The translations under genes and the position numbers were made by a program. Under the pieces are notes generated by a model. The model ran no database searches and was not told the origin of the DNA. It worked only from the letters and a program-made list of their open reading frames with translations. A DNA stretch of 32,731 bases from a virus: positions 1 to 32,731 of the IMG/VR virus record IMGVR_UViG_3300028361_000084; one strand, written 5' to 3'. Below are positions 1 to 8,043 of the stretch, in pieces; position 1 is the first letter of the stretch, and each line of letters opens with the position of its first letter.

Positions 1-373
1 CATACGCCATCCGCGCCGCATTTGCCGACTCAGTAGGCAGGTTCATGCCCAGTTGTGCCGCCGCGCCAATTTCCTCAATCGAATAGGAATACATGACGCC
101 CGCCATATTGACGGTCTGCTCAAACTTACCGGTCGTTATATCAACGCGCGGGATGTCGTCCCCTTTGCCATTGATGAATTTTGCGCGCCCGACCGAATCC
201 TGCGTGAAGAACGTGACGGATGCTGCGAATTGATTTGTCGACGTGTCCACCTGCATCAATCGCGGGTAGAGGATCGTCGGATAGGGTTTGCGCATCACCT
301 CGGCTTCGATGTGGCTGCGCTGCGAAATGACGAAACCCAAAGCTGCGGGCGCGTCCATGATCTGCGTGTTCAT
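1..373 (-). CDS. Major capsid protein, DUF2184 family (N-terminal part)
   Basis: This encodes the first 124 residues of the phage major capsid protein; the rest lies beyond the window start. Features typical of the DUF2184 capsid family are seen: an R-S-H-I-E-A-E-V stretch, then YPRLMQVDTS, a VTFFTQDSVGRAK block, DDIPRVD, and the SIEEIGAAAQLGMNL segment preceding the hinge of the HK97-like fold. The ATG at 373 is preceded by AAGGAGC at 7-nt spacing, so the start is firm. It follows the cement protein gene by 12 nt. In related phages this protein is cleaved or assembled with the DUF2213 protein and decorated by the cement protein. Family assignment is from motif recall, not a search. Confidence 0.88.
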   Translation of the reverse strand, partial: MNTQIMDAPAALGFVISQRSHIEAEVMRKPYPTILYPRLMQVDTSTNQFAASVTFFTQDSVGRAKFINGKGDDIPRVDITTGKFEQTVNMAGVMYSYSIEEIGAAAQLGMNLPTESANAARMAY

Positions 374-385
374 TGTCTTTGCTCC

Positions 386-820
386 TTACGGCAGGTAGAC
401 ACGAACAAGATCACCGATCTCGCCCGAAGTTTCAAATTTTGCCCCGGCAATCGTGGTGGCAAGGTCATGCCCGATCACGCCGGTTGCGGGAGTGAAAGTG
501 ACGGGGTTTGCCACAGTCACGGCAGTGGATGCGATGACCCAGACCGTGCCCTTACGCAAGATGCCCGCCATTTCACCGACGATATACTCGTCATTGGCCC
601 GGCTCTTGTCAGCGACGGCGATACCCTCAAATCCAACGCCACCGAGGCGGCATGTACCTTCGTCTGTACCGCTGGCACCGACAGCGCGCCCGAACGGGAC
701 CACGGCGGTTGTGACACGCTTGGACGCCACGTCTTTAACTTGTTGGCCCTCGGCGATCATACCGGCGTAACCAAGGGGCATGACAGTAACAGCTGCCCCG
801 AATGCGTCTTGAATAGGCAT
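386..820 (-). CDS. Structural cement / head decoration protein (Gp24-like)
   Basis: This 144-residue protein sits between the DUF2213 protease-scaffold and the DUF2184 capsid protein, the usual place for the small cement protein that stabilises the expanded capsid. It is a beta-rich, Gly/Val/Thr-rich single domain with no signal peptide or membrane segment, as expected (YAGMIAEGQQVKDVAS near the N terminus, GEIGDLVRVYLP at the C terminus). The start is supported by AAAGGAGC seven bases upstream of the ATG at 820. The role is inferred from position and general composition; no catalytic motif is expected. Confidence 0.75.
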   Translation of the reverse strand: MPIQDAFGAAVTVMPLGYAGMIAEGQQVKDVASKRVTTAVVPFGRAVGASGTDEGTCRLGGVGFEGIAVADKSRANDEYIVGEMAGILRKGTVWVIASTAVTVANPVTFTPATGVIGHDLATTIAGAKFETSGEIGDLVRVYLP

Positions 821-823
821 GAT

Positions 824-1954
824 TTACGCTCCTTTGCCAACGGGTTGAAGATAGGCCGTGCCGAGGCCCTTGACGTATTCGGCACGCGCGTCGGTCGCAA
901 CCGTCACGCCAGACTTGATCGCGTCCGCGACCGGATCGCCCTTGCCAGCGTCACGAGCCACAACGGCGAACATGCCTTTGATTTCGGCGTCGGACGCATC
1001 GGACACGGCCTCATCACCCAGCTTGTGGGCAACAGCGGCTTTGCGCAGATCACCGTCAGATAAGCCCTCGGGCTTCACGTCCTTGGCAATCTTGGCCACG
1101 GTCGAAACCAACGCCACACGGTCAGAAACCAGCTTATCGATTCCAGCCTGATCAAGCGCGCCGTCTTTGGCGGTCTTGAGGTCAGCTTTCAACGTGCCGA
1201 TTTCCTCGTCCTTGGCTTCGATTGCCGCGATATGGGCAGTCTCAGCGTCGGAAAGGGCTTTGGCTTGGGAGACCTTGAACGCCTCGATTTTCGCGGTATC
1301 GGCGGCGCTGACCTGAACGGCCTGATCCCCCAAAACCACAGTTTGCAAATTGTCTGCCATTGGGCGGACCTCCTTATCTGCATGTGGGATGGGGGAAGCG
1401 CCCCAAGTCGCCCGGTCTTTCCCAGCGTCAGCATTGTCTCCAATGCGAGCAATGCCAGCACGGCCACGGGCCACGATAGCAATGTGATTGATGCGAATGT
1501 CGCGCTGCACCGCGTCGTATTCTTCGCCGTCAGCAGTGATGCCCGGCGTGTGGTCTATGACGCTGGTGTAGCCCGCTGATAGGTCGCGGGTGCCCGCCTC
1601 GATTGCGGCAATGGCAGCGGCATCCTTAACGATTAGGGGGAGGCGCAACTTGCCATCCACCCACTCGGCTTCGGTGCTAACTTCACCCTTCGCAAGATCT
1701 GCCCAGTTGTCTTTTGTGACCGCCTCGGCAGGGTGGCCCATAGTGATAGGCGCGTGCGTGTATGTCATCACGCTTGCCGGGGCTTTGACTTCATCCTCTG
1801 GACGGTAGACCCGCACCGGCGCATCGCCAGTCAGTCCCATCTCGGACGCTGAGTATAGCTGGATGCCCGTGCGCGCGACAAAAGCCTCTGCCACGAGGTA
1901 TCCGTCCGCAGTCTTGCGGGTTCCTGCTAATGTGGCCGCGTCAGTAAATTTCAT
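824..1954 (-). CDS. DUF2213 prohead protease / scaffold protein
   Basis: This 376-residue protein matches the DUF2213 family found between portal and capsid genes. Residues 1-150 form the conserved domain (DGYLVAEAFVARTGIQLY, then VMTYTHAPITMGHP, GTRDLSAGYTS and RDIRINHIAIVARGRAG). Residues about 200-300 are Lys/Glu/Ala-rich and likely coiled-coil, as in scaffolds. The family is thought to combine prohead maturation protease and scaffold in one chain; the serine-type activity is inferred from the family. Its ATG at 1954 overlaps the portal stop in an ATGA, so translation is coupled. It ends three bases before the cement protein start codon region. Confidence 0.82.
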   Translation of the reverse strand: MKFTDAATLAGTRKTADGYLVAEAFVARTGIQLYSASEMGLTGDAPVRVYRPEDEVKAPASVMTYTHAPITMGHPAEAVTKDNWADLAKGEVSTEAEWVDGKLRLPLIVKDAAAIAAIEAGTRDLSAGYTSVIDHTPGITADGEEYDAVQRDIRINHIAIVARGRAGIARIGDNADAGKDRATWGASPIPHADKEVRPMADNLQTVVLGDQAVQVSAADTAKIEAFKVSQAKALSDAETAHIAAIEAKDEEIGTLKADLKTAKDGALDQAGIDKLVSDRVALVSTVAKIAKDVKPEGLSDGDLRKAAVAHKLGDEAVSDASDAEIKGMFAVVARDAGKGDPVADAIKSGVTVATDARAEYVKGLGTAYLQPVGKGA

Positions 1955-3231
1955 TCCTGATCTCCCTCGCCTTGCCCGGCGAAAAACTCTGCAACATCGG
2001 CCTCAAGACCGGGCGCAACGCCGGATTCCGTCAGCGCATTGACGACCGCGCGGCCCAGAGCTTCTTCTGGAATAAGCCCATCCATGCGATGCACGCGCTC
2101 GAATGCCGTGGTGATTTTGTCCGCAACTTCAGCGCGGTCTTTCGCGTCAGGCTGGTGAAGCGACTTCCAGTTGAAATGGATTTCCTCGGGACGCTCCCCA
2201 AGGGCTGACCGAACTAGGCACTCGTCCAAAACCGCCATTGCAGGCTGCATTTCGCCGGATTGCTGCGCCTTAATCATGTCGTAAAAGTTGCGCGTGTCGC
2301 TTTCGCCCGTGGCGTTCATGCCAGCGGGTGCGCGACCGAATAGGCGCGTCATGGGAATGTCAGAGGCACCAGAAACCGAGACCATGAAGCGGTCCCAAAT
2401 GTCAGGCAGACCCGCAAAGGTCATTGTCTTTTGTTCATACTCTTCCGCCGCGTCAATCATCAGCGCGCCGTTGATGCCCTTGCCCGTCATTGCGAGTTGC
2501 CAACGGGCGAGCATGTTCTGCTCGTATGCCGAGCCGCCACTGCGCAGGCTTTCGGTAAAGTCTGGAATCTTCACGACGTCTATTTTGGCCTCGTATGTCA
2601 GGCTTAGAATGTTTGCCGAAACGCTGTCATGGGCCTTTACCGCGTCCATGGTTGCTTGCAGCACGCTATCACCCCAGCCATCTGAGGTCATATCAGGATC
2701 TGGCAAATGCACGCCGTCAAAGATGACCAGCCGCGACGGATGCACGATGGTGTCGGACCCCATTTTATACATCGACGGACGGCCATAGCCCGGCAATGTG
2801 GGGTCGTTTTGCATGGTCTGTGCGGAGAGTTTCAACTTAGGCAGGACCGCTAGGAACTGGATGCCCCCGGCGCGCACGCTACCAACGTCCATCGGCAATG
2901 TAGGGTCGCTGTCGCCCGTTCCAATGTAGATTGCCGCGCCGCCGTACAGACGGGCCAGAACGCGCGCTTGGCGAACCTTCTGCACCAGCCCAAGCCGCGC
3001 CTCCTCAGCTTCGATCCTGCTGATCTGGTCCGCTTCCGCCTGCCACTCCCGCCACTCCCGCACGCTTTCATGCGCTGGAAGGTTGACGATTTTCTGTGCC
3101 AGCCAAGATGACCGCCACGCCTGCGAAAGCTGCGCATCGCTCAAAGACACAAACGCATATTCTGCGCCGAATGCCTTGTCTCGGCTTGTGCCAAGATTTG
3201 ATACGAGGTTGCGAAGGCCGTCTAGGATCAT
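1951..3231 (-). CDS. Portal protein, DUF1073 family
   Basis: This 426-residue protein is the phage portal (DUF1073, Phage_portal_3), the dodecameric ring at the capsid vertex through which DNA is packaged. Visible family features include MILDGLRNLVSNLGTSRDK at the start, IVNLPAHESVREWREW, RLYGGAAIYIG, HPSRLVIFDG, and SDIPMTRLFGRAPAGMNATG with SDTRNFYDMI near residues 310-340. The frame stays open to 3282, but ATG 3231 gives the family N terminus and lies one base past the TAA of the terminase gene. It is coupled to the DUF2213 gene by ATGA. Some databases label this family anti-CBASS Acb1-like; position shows it is a portal. Confidence 0.9.
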   Translation of the reverse strand: MILDGLRNLVSNLGTSRDKAFGAEYAFVSLSDAQLSQAWRSSWLAQKIVNLPAHESVREWREWQAEADQISRIEAEEARLGLVQKVRQARVLARLYGGAAIYIGTGDSDPTLPMDVGSVRAGGIQFLAVLPKLKLSAQTMQNDPTLPGYGRPSMYKMGSDTIVHPSRLVIFDGVHLPDPDMTSDGWGDSVLQATMDAVKAHDSVSANILSLTYEAKIDVVKIPDFTESLRSGGSAYEQNMLARWQLAMTGKGINGALMIDAAEEYEQKTMTFAGLPDIWDRFMVSVSGASDIPMTRLFGRAPAGMNATGESDTRNFYDMIKAQQSGEMQPAMAVLDECLVRSALGERPEEIHFNWKSLHQPDAKDRAEVADKITTAFERVHRMDGLIPEEALGRAVVNALTESGVAPGLEADVAEFFAGQGEGDQE

Positions 3232-3232
3232 G

Positions 3233-4711
3233 TTAAAGCATACCTTCGATTGAGTATGTGGAGCCGCCCAGCAAGTCCGCAATCGCGTCCATTAGAGGGT
3301 CTACTTGATCGTCAAAGCCCGTTCCCAAGCCGTCGAATGTCTGCAATTCGTATCGCAGCGCCTCGGTAAATGTCGTGTTGTCAGGCAACCACACCTGCCC
3401 CGTTGATATCCATGGGGCGGCGTCTAGGCCGCGCGTGTACTTGTCTTTGTTGCGCTGGATGCCCTGCACAGGAACGCCTTGGCGCTTTAGCGACTGGATC
3501 AGGCCCGTGCCGGAAACCTTATCCTCGACCCAAAGCCCTCTGACATTCTTGCCTGTCGCGCGATGCTTTGCCCAAAACGCGAGCGCGTTCTTTTCAAGGT
3601 CTGGCGCTTCCCACTTGCCGCGAACCAGGTCGATAAGACCCGCCCCGCCGCCTTTGAATTTCGCCCAAAGCTCTATGACCGAATAATCATTCCGCTCGCC
3701 CGTCTTTTGGGCTGTGTCTGCATACATCCGGTAGTAATCAACCTCGGGCAATCCGCCCTCATTGTACCACCTGATTCCGCCCATATCGAACAACGCGCCC
3801 TCGATAGAGACGGGCCGCTGCATGTATTGGCTTGCGAAGGTGTAGGCGTCGGCCTTGAGTATCTCTATTTCGTCCGCTGAATGCTTTTCCGGCCAAAGGG
3901 GGCCAGCGGGCAGCGAATGTCTAATAGGCCGTCCGTGCGTCCATTCTGCGGGATAATCTTGCCCCGGCTCTGTTATTACCGGCAGATCAAGATGATCCCA
4001 TATTTCGCCTGTGCCGCCTTTCAGCAAATGCCCCACGAAGTCGTCGCTGTGAAGCCGTTGCATAATGACGACAATCGGCACCCCGTCATGGGCCAGCCGC
4101 GATCTGAATGTGTTGGTAGCCCTCTGGTTCACCGTCTTGCGTTTCGTCGGGCTGAATGCGTCGTCAGGCTTTAACGGATCATCGACAATCAACGCGCCCG
4201 TAAAGCGCGACTTGTCCATGTATCCCGCTCGGAAGCCCGTGATAGGCCCACCTGCGGCCTTGGCCAGCATCCCGCCGTTCGCAATTGTCTTCCATCTGTC
4301 CTTCGCGCTGCTGCTGGCGTCGATACCAACCGGCCACGCCCGCGCAAATTCCTCAGTTTGGATCAGGCCCTTGATCTTGTCGCTGTTCTCCCGTGCCAAA
4401 TCATCCGAGAAGGTCGCATGGATGAAGCGAGATGCCGGGTTTATCTGAAACCCCTTGGCCACGAAGTTGACCACGGCCAACTCGGTCTTTGTGTAGCCGG
4501 GCGGTAGCGTGATTATAAGCCGCGTGATTTCGCCCGCATGGATCTTATCCAGCGCCTGCCCGATGATCTTGTGGTGCGGCCCTTCGATAAACTCCATGCC
4601 TTCACGGATCGGAAAGAAATGCTTGGCAAAGCCTAAGTTAGTCCGCCTCGCCCATTCCAGGCTGATCTCTTGCTTTGTCGGTAAGGCGTTCAAGTTGTGC
4701 AAGCTCCTCAT
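3233..4711 (-). CDS. terL: Terminase large subunit
   Basis: This is the ATPase-nuclease motor of DNA packaging, about 492 residues. The Walker A variant PPGYTKTE lies near residue 70 and Walker B is LIVDDP in GALIVDDPLKPDDAF. The C-terminal RNase H-like nuclease shows three acidic sites: the D of MYADTAQ, ED in LWVEDKVSGTG, and DD in GFDDQVDPLMDAIADL. It overlaps the small terminase gene by about 70 bp. The start is uncertain: ATG 4711 was chosen; ATG 4735 and a TTG a few codons downstream, which has AGGAG upstream, are alternatives. The truncated-looking Walker A (YTKTE rather than GKS/T) is usual for this terminase subgroup. Confidence 0.93.
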   Translation of the reverse strand: MRSLHNLNALPTKQEISLEWARRTNLGFAKHFFPIREGMEFIEGPHHKIIGQALDKIHAGEITRLIITLPPGYTKTELAVVNFVAKGFQINPASRFIHATFSDDLARENSDKIKGLIQTEEFARAWPVGIDASSSAKDRWKTIANGGMLAKAAGGPITGFRAGYMDKSRFTGALIVDDPLKPDDAFSPTKRKTVNQRATNTFRSRLAHDGVPIVVIMQRLHSDDFVGHLLKGGTGEIWDHLDLPVITEPGQDYPAEWTHGRPIRHSLPAGPLWPEKHSADEIEILKADAYTFASQYMQRPVSIEGALFDMGGIRWYNEGGLPEVDYYRMYADTAQKTGERNDYSVIELWAKFKGGGAGLIDLVRGKWEAPDLEKNALAFWAKHRATGKNVRGLWVEDKVSGTGLIQSLKRQGVPVQGIQRNKDKYTRGLDAAPWISTGQVWLPDNTTFTEALRYELQTFDGLGTGFDDQVDPLMDAIADLLGGSTYSIEGML

Positions 4712-5051
4712 CCGACAGGTTTGTGAGAAGAACATTGGGCTGTGGCGTCATGGTGCCGTCGCTGCTGGTGTTATCCACAACGCTGGTTTCCTTCCACCCG
4801 GACCGCGTCTTCATCCAGAAGATCATTGCAGACGTGTCGCCGTTTTTGGCCTTGTTGAATAGCGCGCCGCCGATGGTGGCGTTTGCCTTGGCCGTCGATA
4901 AATCCAACTCATTGCGGTAGTGCTTGCGCAATGTCTTGGGGTCGATCCCAAGTATTTGCGCCACGATATCCTGCCGCGTGCCGACTGTTGTGTGCAACTC
5001 AACCGTCTGCCGTGTGGCATCCGTTGGCTCATGCGGGGGCTTGGTCTTCAT
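4638..5051 (-). CDS. terS: Terminase small subunit
   Basis: This 137-residue protein lies directly before the large terminase. It has an N-terminal helix-turn-helix (TRQDIVAQILGIDPKTLRKHYRNEL, about residues 25-50), the DNA-recognition domain of small terminases. Next comes a helical oligomerisation region with AMIFWMKTRSGWKE, typical of the family in Alphaproteobacteria. The C terminus is acidic. The frame extends upstream to 5120, but ATG 5051 overlaps the stop of the upstream membrane-protein gene in an ATGA and fits the family length. It recognises the packaging site and loads the large subunit onto viral DNA (known for the family). Confidence 0.87.
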   Translation of the reverse strand: MKTKPPHEPTDATRQTVELHTTVGTRQDIVAQILGIDPKTLRKHYRNELDLSTAKANATIGGALFNKAKNGDTSAMIFWMKTRSGWKETSVVDNTSSDGTMTPQPNVLLTNLSDEELAQLERLTDKARDQPGMGEAD

Positions 5052-5245
5052 GCGAAAAGCCTCCGAACCGCGTATGAGCGGATGATTGATGCGCCCGTGT
5101 AAACTGCTGTGATGCCCCAAGCGTGTGAGGCTGTGACGTGATACCCAAACGCGGGCAGCACAGTGAACGTCAGGGCTAGTGAGACGCCGAATCCTATGGC
5201 TGTGGACGCTACAGCCTCAAGCGCGCTTAGGCGGCGAGGTTGCAT
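5048..5245 (-). CDS. Small membrane protein, DUF7220-like
   Basis: This 65-residue protein has a conserved pattern seen in small phage proteins: MQPRRLSALEAVASTAIGFG, a hydrophobic stretch (LALTFTVLPAFGYHV), then AVYTGASIIRSYAVRRLF. Two hydrophobic helices are likely, with a basic tail, so it should sit in the inner membrane. The resemblance to DUF7220 is from memory. Its start overlaps the methyltransferase end by 19 bp, and its stop is coupled by ATGA to the small terminase. An AAAGG lies upstream of ATG 5245. Its function is unknown; the family is repeatedly found just before terminase genes. Confidence 0.75.
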   Translation of the reverse strand: MQPRRLSALEAVASTAIGFGVSLALTFTVLPAFGYHVTASHAWGITAVYTGASIIRSYAVRRLFA

Positions 5246-6411
5246 CGTTCAGCCTTTAGCTCGTCGTATGTCTGGCCTGTGGCCTCAAGCGTTGCTGTTG
5301 CGCCTGCGAAGGCTTGCCAGCGTTGGATTATCACGTCGCAATACTTGGGGTCGAGTTCCATCATAAACGCTCGCCTGTCCGTGTTTTCACAGACGATGCA
5401 AACCGTCCCACTACCAGCAAACACGTCCAATATCGCGCCCTTAATTGGCACAGACAAAAAGTCCACAGAGAAATCTATAACCTCAGCAGGCTTTTGTGTC
5501 GGGTGAACTGATCCACGCAAAGCGCCCCGATTTACAGTCTTGCTGCGCAGCGGCTTATCTTCGGTCGTCCATGCCAGTTCACCGTCTGACATGGTTAAGC
5601 CGTCTTGGCCTTTACTCCAATAAATCCACCCACGAGTTGCAGGCAACAGGTCAGCGAAGTAATTACCGCCCCAAATAACAGAAGGGACGCCTAACGCAAC
5701 GATCCACGCAAAAATTGAAGCGTTGGGCCTTTCGTTGTCCCATCCCCTTTTTTCATGAAACTTGCGGTTGTGTTTGGGGTTTGCGCTCACAGACTTCTTT
5801 TGCCCGTCAATGCCAATTCCATAAGGTGGGTCTGTGATGACAGCGTTTGGCGTCACACCATCCATCAGCTTATCAACCGCATCAATGCTAGTGCTATCAC
5901 CGCACATCAACCGATGCCGCCCTAACAGCCAAACATCGCCCTCAACAGTAACGGGCACCTCTGGCGCATCCGGCACCGCGTCCTCGTCCGTCAGCCCTTC
6001 GGTTGGCTCTGCTAAGAAGTCGGCAATCTCACCCAAGTCAAACCCGGTCAGCGTCAGGTCAAAGCCCGATGCGTCCAGATCCGCAAATTCCAGCTTCAGA
6101 AGTTCAACATCCCATTCGGCAAACTCTGACACTTTATTGACGCTCAGGCGGAACGCCTTGATCTGCGCGTCGGTCAGATCGTCGGCCAGGATCACAGGCA
6201 CCTCGGTCAGGCCCAGCTTTGCGGCGGCTTTGAGCCGAAGATGACCGTCCACAACCGTGCCGTCCGACTTGGCGACGATTGGCACGCGAAACCCAAACTC
6301 ACGGATTGCAGACGCCACCTTGTCAACGGCATGGTCATTCTTGCGCGGGTTCCGGGCATAGCCGATGCAACGCTCGATCGGCCATGTTTCAAACTGCAAA
6401 GTCACTGGCAT
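5227..6411 (-). CDS. ParB-N domain / DNA N6- or N4-methyltransferase
   Basis: This 394-residue protein fuses an N-terminal ParB/sulfiredoxin-like domain (residues 1-105, with VDGHLRLKAAAKLG at 54-67) to an S-adenosylmethionine-dependent DNA methyltransferase. The catalytic motif DPPY is at 194-197 and the SAM-binding motif DVFAGSGT at 329-336, preceded by VHPTQKP at 302-308. That order places it in the beta class of amino-methyltransferases. Such phage enzymes usually methylate adenine in short sites and protect against restriction. No cognate restriction enzyme is nearby. It starts inside the HNH gene end (10-bp overlap) after the ribosome-binding sequence AAAGGACC, and is placed to be made just before packaging. 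Confidence 0.92.
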   Translation of the reverse strand: MPVTLQFETWPIERCIGYARNPRKNDHAVDKVASAIREFGFRVPIVAKSDGTVVDGHLRLKAAAKLGLTEVPVILADDLTDAQIKAFRLSVNKVSEFAEWDVELLKLEFADLDASGFDLTLTGFDLGEIADFLAEPTEGLTDEDAVPDAPEVPVTVEGDVWLLGRHRLMCGDSTSIDAVDKLMDGVTPNAVITDPPYGIGIDGQKKSVSANPKHNRKFHEKRGWDNERPNASIFAWIVALGVPSVIWGGNYFADLLPATRGWIYWSKGQDGLTMSDGELAWTTEDKPLRSKTVNRGALRGSVHPTQKPAEVIDFSVDFLSVPIKGAILDVFAGSGTVCIVCENTDRRAFMMELDPKYCDVIIQRWQAFAGATATLEATGQTYDELKAERCNLAA

Positions 6412-6947
6412 CGGTCCTTTAGCGCGCCATATGCGCCGCTCTTTGACATTCCCATTGTGTCGGCCACTTCCTGTATCGTCGCGCCAGACTTGCGCATCGA
6501 AATCATTTCATCGGCGCGAGGGTGCCTGCTCGGCTTAGGCCCGCGTTTCTTTTGCCCCGGCTTATAATAATTCACTGGCCTGTCATAAGTGCCGTGCGCC
6601 CGCTTGTGCTGCTCATTCTCCGAGCGCGAAGACCAAACGATGTTTTCAAGTCGGTTGTCAGATGGCTTGCCGTTCTTGTGGGCTGCTTCTTTTCTTTCTC
6701 CAACAGGTGGACCAAGAAACGTCAGGGCCACTAACCTATGCACGCCCATCTTAACGGATGCACCGAGGCTAACGTAATGATAACCAAGCCCCGCAACCCA
6801 CGGCGACAGAATGCAACCCGTGCGCTGCCTGCCGTCAGGCAAAAACCGATCAAGCGATCTGACCCGCCCTATAGACGAAACCTCATATCCTTCGTTATCT
6901 GGGATTGCCCGCCAAACCTCTGCGGGTGTAGTTGTTAAATCAGCCAT
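6402..6947 (-). CDS. HNH endonuclease with NUMOD4 and C-terminal HTH
   Basis: This 181-residue free-standing nuclease has a NUMOD4 motif at the N terminus (WRAIPDNEGYEVSSIGRVRS), an HNH core (HRLVALTFLG, then AAHKNGKPSDNRLENIVW and SRSENEQHK) and a C-terminal helix-turn-helix (ATIQEVADTMGMSKSGAY) that would bind the target. Proteins of this layout are homing endonucleases or packaging-linked HNH nucleases. It is the first gene of the leftward late unit and precedes the methyltransferase. GGAAGGA lies upstream of ATG 6947. Proximity to terminase allows a packaging role, but NUMOD4 points to a mobile homing gene. Confidence 0.88.
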   Translation of the reverse strand: MADLTTTPAEVWRAIPDNEGYEVSSIGRVRSLDRFLPDGRQRTGCILSPWVAGLGYHYVSLGASVKMGVHRLVALTFLGPPVGERKEAAHKNGKPSDNRLENIVWSSRSENEQHKRAHGTYDRPVNYYKPGQKKRGPKPSRHPRADEMISMRKSGATIQEVADTMGMSKSGAYGALKDRCQ

Positions 6948-7318
6948 ATTCGATCCTTCCGTGATCGTCTTGGTTAGACCCGGTGTTGAGTGCTAGAACA
7001 CTCCATCGGGTTGATTGTATTTTAGCCTTATTTACTTTGCGATGCCACCAAAACACTTGGATATGGCACAAGATCAGCGGTCGCAATCGCCTTATAGGCG
7101 GGAAATTCTGTCATTTAACCCTCGCCTTGCTGCGTTACCCCATCCCCAATTCGCCGCATCAAATGCTATGGCCAGACGGCGTTGACGCTTGCGCGCATTG
7201 TGGTGCTATACGGTGGGGTGGGCCGTTGGGAGTACCTGGCCGGGAACGCAAAACGCGCCCGAATGTTTCCACCGGGCGCACTAAGTCACATCACCAATAC
7301 ACCAACTTCAAAACCGCG
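6948..7318. other. 371-bp non-coding gap between early and late leftward units
   Basis: No convincing gene is seen on either strand. The right end holds the terminator of the early operon (7250-7279). The left end holds an imperfect stem-loop (ACCCG/CGGGT with inner GTGTT/AACAC, 6978-7012) about 30 bp before the HNH start. In between, the minus strand carries TATAAG inside a palindrome (CGCCT-ATA-AGGCG, 7089-7101), which could be the -10 of the late promoter; the best -35 at 16-17 nt spacing is poor (TTAAAT). Since the late genes need a promoter here, this is the best candidate, held weakly. Confidence 0.5.
7250..7279 (-). terminator. Intrinsic terminator of the leftward early operon
   Basis: On the minus strand a 7-bp perfect stem GCGCCCG/CGGGCGC (7279-7273 with 7261-7255) with an 11-nt loop is followed by GTTTTGCGTT. 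It lies 40 bp after the last gene of the early operon (stop at 7319) and before the late unit. The T-tract is short, so termination may be partial. Confidence 0.65.
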
Positions 7319-7837
7319 TCAAGCGCCAGCCACAACGTCCAGCGCGCCACGCAATAGCGGCAGATTGCCGGGGGTCTTTCCGCTGCACACGGTCCACTCG
7401 ATTGCCCCGCGCTGCCACGTTGTCAGGCGCTCCGTTATGCGGCGATAGGCAAGGTAGGCTTCCACGTTGCCGTCGCCCTCGTCATGCCCGACCGGGCCGA
7501 TATCAAGACATGACCGCCCCGTTGATAGCCCTAGCTCCGCGCGGAATGCCGCGTGCGCTTCTTGGATGTGCCGCGCGGCCTGCTCCTGCGCATAGTTGAT
7601 TTGGCCGAGGTCATAGAGGCGCGCCACTGCGTCGTGGATTGTCATCGCTGGGGCCTCCTGCCTCCCCGGCCCCGTGGGGATTGTCACCTTGCCGTGTTGC
7701 GCCCGCTCTGGCGGGGGCCTGATAGCCGATTGCCGCCCTTCTGGGGGTAGTGCTGCGATTTGGCCGGGTTGCGCCTGGACGCGGCCTTGTGGCGTCATTT
7801 TGCGCCTTGGCTTCTTGGATTTGCTGCCCTTGCCCAT
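7319..7837 (-). CDS. Unknown protein, last gene of the early operon
   Basis: This 172-residue protein has a very basic N-terminal tail (GKGSKSKKPRRKMTPQGR), a Pro/Gln-rich linker to about residue 60, and a helical C-terminal domain with YLAYRRITERLTTWQRGAIEW and a final NLPLLRGALDVVAG. The C-terminal pattern recalls helical domains in alphaproteobacterial phage regulators, but I do not recognise a defined family. ATG 7837 has AGGAG six bases upstream; a second ATG at 7798 overlaps the upstream stop in an ATGA and could give a shorter form. A basic protein made last in the early operon, directly before a terminator and the late genes, could be a late-gene activator or antiterminator. That role is inferred from position only. 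Confidence 0.6.
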   Translation of the reverse strand: MGKGSKSKKPRRKMTPQGRVQAQPGQIAALPPEGRQSAIRPPPERAQHGKVTIPTGPGRQEAPAMTIHDAVARLYDLGQINYAQEQAARHIQEAHAAFRAELGLSTGRSCLDIGPVGHDEGDGNVEAYLAYRRITERLTTWQRGAIEWTVCSGKTPGNLPLLRGALDVVAGA

Positions 7838-8043
7838 GACTTGCTCCTTTTGCCGTATTTCGCGTTGCCGTAATTTGTGAGCGCCTGCCTCTGGAAGTCG
7901 TCGCGCACATCATCCACGCGGATCAGAAGAAGCCCGTGTTCGTGCCAAGCGAGATTGCAGGCTGCGAAGGATGCCAGGCTGTCCTCCACTGGTGTGCGGG
8001 GCGCAGGTTGCCCGTGCCGATAGATGGAGGATATGGCGGTCAT
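7795..8043 (-). CDS. Unknown small protein
   Basis: This 82-residue protein starts MTAISSIYRHGQPAPRTPVE, has a central helical part (LASFAACNLAWHEHGLLLIRVDDVRDDFQRQALTNYGNAKYG) and a basic C-terminal tail. The sequence looks like a genuine folded protein, but no family is recognised. ATG 8043 overlaps the upstream stop as ATGA, so it is translationally coupled. Its end overlaps the start of the next gene by 43 bp. Nothing further can be said about its job except that it belongs to the late part of the early operon. Confidence 0.6.
   Translation of the reverse strand: MTAISSIYRHGQPAPRTPVEDSLASFAACNLAWHEHGLLLIRVDDVRDDFQRQALTNYGNAKYGKRSKSWARAANPRSQGAK

Noticed and set aside
53-1063. Long rightward frame opposite capsid and cement genes
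   Set aside because: It runs antisense to two well-supported head genes with ribosome-binding sites; its composition (His/Arg/Cys-rich) is that of a GC-rich shadow frame.
1951-3231. Anti-CBASS (Acb1-like) protein label for the DUF1073 gene
   Set aside because: Databases attach this name to DUF1073 proteins, but length, motifs and position between terminase and the DUF2213 gene show a portal protein.
6975-7015. tRNA-like 3' end on the minus strand (stem, TTCTAG loop, ACCA)
   Set aside because: The T-loop would have six bases, acceptor spacing is wrong and no anticodon or D arm can be drawn; treated as a simple stem-loop.
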